Assembly (NCBI GenBank): GCA_025464735.1
Contig: JAODMX010000332.1
Location: 1-15,051 of the forward strand
Source of the DNA: Frondihabitans sp.
Lineage (GTDB): Bacteria > Actinomycetota > Actinomycetes > Actinomycetales > Microbacteriaceae
Reading direction: 5' to 3'
Length of the DNA: 15,051 nucleotides
Part shown: positions 6,722 to 12,063 of the stretch, one piece after another
How positions within the stretch are numbered: the first letter of the stretch is position 1
Layout of the letters: each line of letters begins with the position of its first letter
Program-made: the position numbers and the translations under genes
The notes under the pieces: generated by a model
Databases searched by the model: none
What the model saw: only the letters and a program-made list of their open reading frames with translations
What the model was told of the DNA's origin: nothing

Positions 6722-7060
6722 ATGACGGAGACCATCACCGACACCGGGGGGCCAGGAAACGGTGTCGTACCGAAACCTGCGAGCATCCGACGGCTGGAAA
6801 GCGGACTCGATACGGTGTTCCACGCATTTGACCAGATCGACGGCATGAGCGAGGAGCATCGTCGCCGCGTCGTGGACGATCTGCTGGGTGAGCTGGCCGA
6901 CGCCGCGAGCGGCGCGGCGCGGGCAGGATTCGGATCGTGGGCCTTGTCGCTCGTGCTTCTGGCGGCCGAGTCGCCTCCGCTCTGGGCTGACCTGGGCGCC
7001 GGCTGGGTGTCGACGCTCGATGCGGCGCACTCGGCGATCGACGCGGCGGGGTCGGCCTAG
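6722..7060 (+). CDS. small protein of unknown function (112 aa)
   Basis: Not recognised. The first ~22 residues are polar and Gly/Pro-rich, probably disordered. Residues 23-66 look helical and charged (RRLESGLDTVFHAFDQIDG, then EEHRRRVVDDLLGELADAA). Residues 70-83 are hydrophobic (FGSWALSLVLLAAE) but broken by Glu and Pro-Pro, so a true membrane helix is doubtful. There are no cysteines and no known motif. ATG 6722 is preferred over TTG 6701 because GAGGGGGG ends 5 bases before it. The hydrolase gene starts 9 bases after its stop, and that stop codon is part of a -10-like box. It may be co-expressed with the hydrolase; no function can be assigned. Confidence 0.65.
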   Translation: MTETITDTGGPGNGVVPKPASIRRLESGLDTVFHAFDQIDGMSEEHRRRVVDDLLGELADAASGAARAGFGSWALSLVLLAAESPPLWADLGAGWVSTLDAAHSAIDAAGSA

Positions 7061-7063
7061 GCT
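7058..7063 (+). promoter_or_regulatory. putative -10 box TAGGCT for a leaderless hydrolase transcript
   Basis: TAGGCT overlaps the stop codon TAG of the small upstream gene and is followed by 6 bases and the ATG at 7070. No Shine-Dalgarno sequence precedes this ATG. The layout is the same as at 172-185. Confidence 0.4.
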
Positions 7064-7069
7064 CGGTGC

Positions 7070-7789
7070 ATGCTGGAAGAAAGCCGCGACGGCCGGTCGG
7101 GACAACACTTCGGGCGCCGTGGTGGTGTTCTCCACTACGCGCGGATGCTGCCCTTCGACTACCAGTACGCCTTCCGCACGCACCTGCGTACGGCGATCGG
7201 TGGTTCGGTTCCAGCGCGCTTTCGCACCGGCTCCGAAGCTCCGATCCTGCTCTTGCCCGGTGTCTACGAGACCTGGCGGACCCTGCGCTGGTTCGGCGAG
7301 ATACTCAACGCCGACGGGCATCCGGTTGTCGTCGTGCCTGGCATGGCGCACAATCGTCGTCCGTTCGCCGATACCGCGGCCGCTGCCCAGCACATCCTCG
7401 ACGTTCACGATCTGCACGGCGTCGTGATCCTCGCCCATAGCAAGGGCGGCATCGTCGGCAAGACGATGATGCTCGACACCGACTCCGGCGCAAGGATCGA
7501 CCGGATGGTGGCGGTCAACAGCCCGTTCTCGGGATCGAGCATGGCCAGGTTCGTGCCGACCAAGGGGTTCCGGGTCTTCCGCCCCGAAGATCCGCACCTG
7601 GTGAGGCTCGGTGCCGAGATCGAGGTGAACTCCCGCATCACCTCGGTCTTCTCTGACTTCGACGGCCACGTTCCCGACGGCAGTCGGCTTGCCGGGGCTC
7701 GCAACGTGCGGATTCCCCTCGACGGGCACTTCCGACCGCTCGGACATCCGGTCGGCCGCGCGATCATCCTGGCGGCGCTCGCCGGCTGA
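7070..7789 (+). CDS. alpha/beta hydrolase (lipase/esterase-like)
   Basis: A 239-residue protein with the alpha/beta-hydrolase order. The oxyanion-hole strand is PILLLPGVYETW (58-69). The nucleophile elbow is ILAHSKGGIVG (120-130), with Ser124 in an A-H-S-K-G-G variant of the usual GxSxG. A late acid candidate is in SDFDGHVP (195-202, D197 or D199), and the late His is in PLDGHFRPLGH (216-226, H220 most likely). No signal peptide is seen, so it is likely cytoplasmic. The pattern resembles triacylglycerol-lipase or PGAP1-like hydrolases, but the substrate is unknown. It lies 9 bases after the unknown small gene and converges on the second FUSC gene, with a hairpin starting at its stop codon. 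Confidence 0.8.
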   Translation: MLEESRDGRSGQHFGRRGGVLHYARMLPFDYQYAFRTHLRTAIGGSVPARFRTGSEAPILLLPGVYETWRTLRWFGEILNADGHPVVVVPGMAHNRRPFADTAAAAQHILDVHDLHGVVILAHSKGGIVGKTMMLDTDSGARIDRMVAVNSPFSGSSMARFVPTKGFRVFRPEDPHLVRLGAEIEVNSRITSVFSDFDGHVPDGSRLAGARNVRIPLDGHFRPLGHPVGRAIILAALAG

Positions 7790-7811
7790 CACCCTCCGCT
7801 GCGAGGGGTGT
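7789..7811. terminator. hairpin in the convergent gap between hydrolase and FUSC genes
   Basis: ACACCCTC (7789-7796) pairs with GAGGGGTGT (7803-7811) with one bulged G and a 6-base loop. The first base is the last base of the hydrolase stop codon. With only 33 bases between the two convergent stop codons, this is the only candidate for ending either transcript. No T-run follows. Confidence 0.45.
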
Positions 7812-7822
7812 GCGGGAGCAGG

Positions 7823-8893
7823 TCAGTCGCCGATGATCTCCTCGCGGACCCTTCGGAGGTCCTCGAGAAGCGACCCGATGAGGATCCAGTGCTCCGGGTC
7901 GGGTCGCATCACCTGGAGCGGCGCGGTCAGAGCAGGCAGCTCAACCGGCCGCGTGACCGCCGGCAGATCGCCGGCCGCGGCCTCCTCGCGCTCGTGTACC
8001 AGGAGCCGGACGTCGTGCGCGGCGCGGCGGAGCTCCTCGGCGATCCCCTCGACGACCGCATCGTCGACGAGGGCCGGCTCGTAGTTGTCGCGAAGGGTGC
8101 GCGTCATGGCGACGACGCGGTGCACGAGGTTCGAGAGGGTGCCGAGGAGGGAGCGGTCCGCCTCCAGGATCCGGCGCTGCCTTTTGGCGCGTGGATTCAG
8201 CGTGAGGCTCTCCTCGGCCGTCTTCACGGTTGCCTCTGCCCGCGCCTGCAGCGTGCGCAGCTTGCGCGCCCGCACCAGCATCTCGTCGAGGCTCGCCCGC
8301 GGCGTGGGTCGTTCGAGTGCAGAGGCGAGGGAGTCGAGGGTCGAGCCGAGGTCGCGGGCGAGGCGCCCGACCGCCAGATGCGCGGGTCCGAGGAGAACCG
8401 GTGGCACGATGAGCGCGTTGACGGCGAGGGCGACGATAGCGCCGATGAACGTCTCGACGATCCTGTCGAAGGCGTAGTCGGGAGTGACGACGCCGACGGA
8501 GAGCACGAGCATCGCCGAGATCGGCACCTGCGTCGTCGAGGTGGGCGTGAGTTTCACGGCCCAGGCCAGCAGGAGCGCCAGCACGACGGCCACCAACACC
8601 ACCCAGGTGTGGTCGCGCCCGAAGACGGCGCCGATGACGTAGGCGAGCGCGACCCCCATCACCACCCCGACGCTCCGCTCGAGACCGCGACCGAACGACT
8701 GGTTGACGCTCGGCTGGACGACGAGAAGCGCCGCCATCGCGGCGAAGATCGGCAGCGCCTGGTGAAGGAGCAGGAAGGAGAGCACCCAGGCGACGATGAC
8801 GGCGAGAGAGGTCTTACCGACCTGGAGGATCGGTAGACGGGACGGCTGGCGGAGGCGCGACACCAGGGGAGGAAGAGGAGCGGCCACGACCAT
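7823..8893 (-). CDS. FUSC family inner membrane protein, small form
   Basis: A 356-residue protein: about six hydrophobic helices in residues 29-165, then a ~190-residue soluble helical tail rich in Arg, Leu and Glu. The membrane part includes LLVVQPSVNQSFGRGLER (57-74), a FUSC-type loop with the basic residues that follow helix 2, and PISAMLVLSVGVVTPDY (124-140). This is the single-bundle form of the FUSC/ArAE family; members are thought to assemble as oligomers and export aromatic acids or similar compounds. Start: the frame stays open far upstream, but hydrophobic family-like sequence begins just after ATG 8893. GTG 8887 is an alternative because TACGCT (plus 8895-8900) sits exactly 7 bases before it. 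Divergent from the APH-fold gene by 62 bases, which hold no clear operator. Confidence 0.82.
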   Translation of the reverse strand: MVVAAPLPPLVSRLRQPSRLPILQVGKTSLAVIVAWVLSFLLLHQALPIFAAMAALLVVQPSVNQSFGRGLERSVGVVMGVALAYVIGAVFGRDHTWVVLVAVVLALLLAWAVKLTPTSTTQVPISAMLVLSVGVVTPDYAFDRIVETFIGAIVALAVNALIVPPVLLGPAHLAVGRLARDLGSTLDSLASALERPTPRASLDEMLVRARKLRTLQARAEATVKTAEESLTLNPRAKRQRRILEADRSLLGTLSNLVHRVVAMTRTLRDNYEPALVDDAVVEGIAEELRRAAHDVRLLVHEREEAAAGDLPAVTRPVELPALTAPLQVMRPDPEHWILIGSLLEDLRRVREEIIGD

Positions 8894-8955
8894 AAGCGTA
8901 CGGCTGCGCTCCGCCGACACGGCGTGGTAACCGTGACGAAACCTCGCAGTACTAG

Positions 8956-10242
8956 TTGACTGAGGCTGTGTGGCCCAACTCCGGTGAGATCCTGCCCGCG
9001 GCATTCGCCGACAGCGGGGTACGAGTGGTGTCGTTCCGGCCACACTCCGTCGAACCTTCGGGCGGAGGATACCTCTTCGGTTACGAGGTCGACACGGTCG
9101 ACGCCGCAGGGATCGAGGCAACCGTCCTCACCTTCATCGACACCGACCCGGCATCCGTGGAGGCCTTCGAAGCAGTCGGTGGCTCTGGCGACGGTGCGGT
9201 CGTGGCCGACCCCGCGACGGGCCTGCCGGTGCGTGTGTGGGCCTACCCCTCGGATCCTGCGCTCCCGGCCCTTGCGACCGTCACCTACCCCGAGCGGGTC
9301 GTCGAACTCCTCGCGGAGGCGGGAATCACGGCGGTGGACCCGCGCCTGACCGTCGCCGCCTATCGTCCAGGCAAGCGCGCGGTGATCCGCGCGGACTGCG
9401 GCGACGCGTCGTACTTCCTCAAGGTCGTCCGCCCTTCGCGTGCCGAGCCGATCGCCGCACAGCATCAGGCGTTCATCGACCAGGGTCTACCGGTGCCGCG
9501 GGTTGTCGCTGTGCGGCCCGACGGGCTTCTCGTGCTCGAGCGGGTGCGGGGAGTACCAGCCGGAACCCGCGTGATTGACATCGCCCACGGATCCGGATTC
9601 GTCCACAGCCTCGTGGCGCTCTGTCACGCTGTCGCGGGAGTTCGGCTCACGCAGCAAGCGCAGGCCGACGCCCTGGACAATGCCGCCTGGCACCGTCGGA
9701 GTCTCGTGGCATCCCTTCCCGATCACGCGGCACGGATCCATCGCGTCTATGACGAGATCGACCTCCGGCGGTCGTTCTGGTCGCCCGACGAGCGTCAGGT
9801 CGTCCACGGCGACCTCCACTTCGAGCAGCTCTTCGTCGACGCGGACGATCCGGGCATGATCAGCGGCCTGCTCGATATCGACACGGCCGGCTGGGGTCAT
9901 CCCGCTCGCGACTCCGGCGCCCTTGTCGCGCACCTCGTCGTCACGGCGCAGTGGCATCGTGGCAACGGCGATTCCGACGAGGCACGCGCCTGCGAGAGCA
10001 TTGCCGACGCCGTCGTTCTGGCCTGGACATCCGCCAACACCGGTATCGCCGACCGGCTTTCGCCGACGATTGCCTCGCAGCTGCTGGCACACGCCGGAGG
10101 GCAGGCGACGCTCGACACCGACATCGGCCGGGCCAAGGCGCTGCAGCTGCTCGACGCTGTCGAGGGCACCCTCTGGCCGGGGCATCCCGAGCAGGACTCA
10201 GGCTGGACGCCTAGCGTGGCTCTCGGCACCCCGCCAGCTTGA
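8956..10242 (+). CDS. APH-fold phosphotransferase (aminoglycoside phosphotransferase-like)
   Basis: A 428-residue kinase-like protein. An N-terminal region of ~125 residues without clear family precedes a protein-kinase-like APH domain. The ATP-anchoring Lys is probably K156 in SYFLKVV. The catalytic loop is VVHGDLHFEQLFVD (282-295), with D286 as catalytic base. The metal-binding motif is GLLDIDTAGWGHPARD (304-319), with D307/D309. The usual Asn of HGDxHxxN is Gln here (Q291), as in some maltokinase- and HipA-unrelated APH subfamilies. Likely a small-molecule or sugar kinase; an antibiotic role is not supported by sequence alone. Start is uncertain: TTG 8956, with GTG 8968 as alternative, neither with a strong ribosome site. 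The FAD/Rieske gene follows after 19 bases, suggesting an operon. Confidence 0.78.
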   Translation: MTEAVWPNSGEILPAAFADSGVRVVSFRPHSVEPSGGGYLFGYEVDTVDAAGIEATVLTFIDTDPASVEAFEAVGGSGDGAVVADPATGLPVRVWAYPSDPALPALATVTYPERVVELLAEAGITAVDPRLTVAAYRPGKRAVIRADCGDASYFLKVVRPSRAEPIAAQHQAFIDQGLPVPRVVAVRPDGLLVLERVRGVPAGTRVIDIAHGSGFVHSLVALCHAVAGVRLTQQAQADALDNAAWHRRSLVASLPDHAARIHRVYDEIDLRRSFWSPDERQVVHGDLHFEQLFVDADDPGMISGLLDIDTAGWGHPARDSGALVAHLVVTAQWHRGNGDSDEARACESIADAVVLAWTSANTGIADRLSPTIASQLLAHAGGQATLDTDIGRAKALQLLDAVEGTLWPGHPEQDSGWTPSVALGTPPA

Positions 10243-10261
10243 CCCCAACCGGAGGATCCCG

Positions 10262-11743
10262 ATGACGTCACTCTGGCTCGACAAGGTCCGCACCATTCCG
10301 ACCGACGAGTTCGAACCCGAGGCGACCTATGACGACGTGATCGTCGGTGCCGGCCTGACCGGTCTCGTCACGGCGCTGCTCTTCGCGAGGCGCGGTCACA
10401 CGGTCGCCGTGCTCGAGTCGGGCTCGGTCGGGCGCCTCGCGACCGGCAACTCGTCGGCGATGGTCAGCGTCCTTCAAGGGGCGCAGCTGCAGAAGATCCG
10501 CAGCCGCACCTACCAGGGGATCGTCGACGCGTACGTCCAGGGCAACCGCGAAGCGTTCGACTGGTTGATCGACTACGCACTCGAGACCGGCGTCGACGTC
10601 GAGCGCCGCGACGCATTCAGCTACGCCACGAACCGCGCCGGGTTGGCTCGGATCGACGCCGAGTACCAGGTGGGGCGAGCGGCAGGGCTCGACCTCCGCA
10701 AGATCATCGGCGTAGACGTCCCGTTCGCCACCCTCGCGGCCGTGCGTCTCAGAGACCAAGCCCAGCTCGACCCGCTCGAGCTCGTGGCGGCGCTCGCTGC
10801 CGACGTTCGGGCTCTCGGCGGTGTGATCGTCGAGAACGCCCATGTCACCGGTGTCGATGCCGGCGATCCCGCCATCACGCACTCGGGCCTCGGCGACGTG
10901 CGGTCGGAGCGGGTGCACCTCACGACCGGCGCCCCGATCCTCGACCGAGGCCTCTACTTCGCGAAGATCGCTCCGCGCCGCTCGATCGGAATGGCCTTCG
11001 CCGATGTCGGCCTCGACCTGCTACCCGAAGCGATGTTCCAATCGGTCGACGACCCCTCCCGCTCTGTGCGCCGGTATCGCGATCAGCTCCTCGTGAGCGG
11101 AAATACCCACGGTGTCGGGCGTGCCGTCTCGGAGGCAGCGCTTGCCGACGACCTCGAGGAGTGGACCGCCAGCCACTATCCGGGCGCCCGCCGACGCCGC
11201 GTCTGGAGCGGGCAGGACTACGCCACGCCCCATGGCGTCCCGTTCGTCGGATCGCTCCCTCGCGGGCGAGGGCGCATCTACCTCGCGACCGGCTACGACT
11301 CGTGGGGGATGACGAACGCCGTGTCCGCCGCGCGCATGCTCGTCTCCGACGTCATCGGCGACAACAGCGCCTGGATGACCGCGATCCACCACCGGGTCAC
11401 CACACCCGCCGCGATCGGCGCAGGGCTCGGGGAAAACGCCGCGGTCGCGTGGTGGTTCGCAAAGGGCTGGGCGACCGCGATCGCCACACCGCTCATCCCG
11501 GGCGAGGCACTCCCGGAGGGCACCGGGCGCGTGGGTCACGAGGGCTTCGCGCCCGTGGCACGGTCGACGGTCGCGGGGGAGTCCTGCTCGCTCTCGGCCG
11601 TCTGCCCGCACCTCGGCGGCGTGGTCTCCTGGAACGATCTCGAGTCGACCTGGGATTGCCCCCTGCATGGCTCGCGCTTCACGGTCGACGGTCGCGTGCT
11701 CGAAGGCCCGGCGAAGCGCGGTCTTCGGCGTCGAATGGCGTGA
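10262..11743 (+). CDS. FAD-dependent oxidoreductase (DAO type) with C-terminal Rieske [2Fe-2S] domain
   Basis: A 493-residue two-domain protein. The N-terminal DAO-type flavoprotein part has VIVGAGLTGLVTALLFARR (26-44; GxGxxG at 29-34) and an acidic strand end AVLESG (49-54). A late DAO motif GRIYLATGYDSWGMTNA (337-353) is followed by a linker. The C-terminal Rieske domain has ligands C448/H450 in CPHLGG and C466/H469 in CPLHG, and ends with a GPAKRGL segment typical of Rieske folds. The fusion resembles B. subtilis YhfW-like proteins; electrons probably pass between flavin and iron-sulfur cluster, but the substrate is unknown. GGAGGA (10251-10256) 5 bases before ATG 10262 fixes the start. 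The frame is open further upstream inside the APH gene, but that part is a shadow. A TAGCGT at 10212-10217 could give it a second promoter. Confidence 0.9.
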   Translation: MTSLWLDKVRTIPTDEFEPEATYDDVIVGAGLTGLVTALLFARRGHTVAVLESGSVGRLATGNSSAMVSVLQGAQLQKIRSRTYQGIVDAYVQGNREAFDWLIDYALETGVDVERRDAFSYATNRAGLARIDAEYQVGRAAGLDLRKIIGVDVPFATLAAVRLRDQAQLDPLELVAALAADVRALGGVIVENAHVTGVDAGDPAITHSGLGDVRSERVHLTTGAPILDRGLYFAKIAPRRSIGMAFADVGLDLLPEAMFQSVDDPSRSVRRYRDQLLVSGNTHGVGRAVSEAALADDLEEWTASHYPGARRRRVWSGQDYATPHGVPFVGSLPRGRGRIYLATGYDSWGMTNAVSAARMLVSDVIGDNSAWMTAIHHRVTTPAAIGAGLGENAAVAWWFAKGWATAIATPLIPGEALPEGTGRVGHEGFAPVARSTVAGESCSLSAVCPHLGGVVSWNDLESTWDCPLHGSRFTVDGRVLEGPAKRGLRRRMA

Positions 11744-11827
11744 GCGCCGAGCTTGAGTTCGAGTTCGAACGGGGAGTCGGAGCGGCGCGCCGAGGCAGTG
11801 TGGTGGCGTGCGGGTCGCGACGGGGCG

Positions 11828-11833
11828 TAAACT
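11828..11833 (+). promoter_or_regulatory. putative -10 box TAAACT of the SNF2 transcript
   Basis: TAAACT is the best TANNNT match in the gap and stands out in GC-rich sequence. The -35 region (about 11805-11810, GGCGTG) is poor. The expected start near 11840 would give a leader of about 220 bases. Confidence 0.4.
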
Positions 11834-11943
11834 ATGCTCAGCACCTCTACCCGGCCAGCCTTAGAGCAGCGAATTCTTCGTACGGGCGGTGGTGCAAGAC
11901 ACCCGGCCTCCACTGATGAGTCCGAGTCTGGTTCGATTCAGTA

Positions 11944-11973
11944 ACAGGGGCTATTCGCAGATCTTGCTCCTGT
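11944..11973 (+). other. 8-bp hairpin in the SNF2 leader
   Basis: ACAGGGGC (11944-11951) pairs with GCTCCTGT (11966-11973); one pair is G-U and the loop is 14 bases. It has no T-run after it, so it is more likely a leader structure than a terminator. Confidence 0.45.
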
Positions 11974-12063
11974 GGTGTCGCATTCCGGGGTCGCTCCGTC
12001 GGCCTCGATACAGTCCTTCCGCCCGCGACCACCCTGTCGTACGGGCCACCCTTAGGAGGAGCC

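Larger units (their letters stand above)
11744..12063 (+). other. 320-base non-coding, hairpin-rich stretch; probable long leader of the SNF2 gene
   Basis: No credible protein is encoded here. It opens with TTCGA-type near repeats and a CGGCGCGCCG palindrome, then a -10 candidate TAAACT (11828-11833). Downstream, several helices can form: TGCTC/GAGCA (11835-11839 with 11866-11870); GGTG/CACC around 11890-11905; and the strongest, ACAGGGGC (11944-11951) with GCTCCTGT (11966-11973), 8 pairs including one G-U. It ends with AGGAGG (12054-12059) 4 bases before the SNF2 start. If TAAACT is the promoter, the leader is ~220 bases. No known riboswitch, tRNA or ribozyme could be matched. Confidence 0.5.

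Noticed and set aside
8894..9121. Upstream extension of the small FUSC protein by 76 residues
   Set aside because: The extension is Arg-rich, unlike the family, and runs into the divergent phosphotransferase gene; family-like sequence starts at or just after ATG 8893.
9923..10261. Upstream extension of the FAD-Rieske protein by 113 residues
   Set aside because: It overlaps the phosphotransferase gene in another frame, is Arg/Ser-rich, and a strong ribosome site precedes ATG 10262.
11913..11940. Hammerhead-like CTGATGA and tRNA T-loop-like GGTTCGATTC
   Set aside because: The hammerhead lacks the GAAA core and closing stems. The T-loop stem does not pair in the standard register, and no acceptor or anticodon arm was found.
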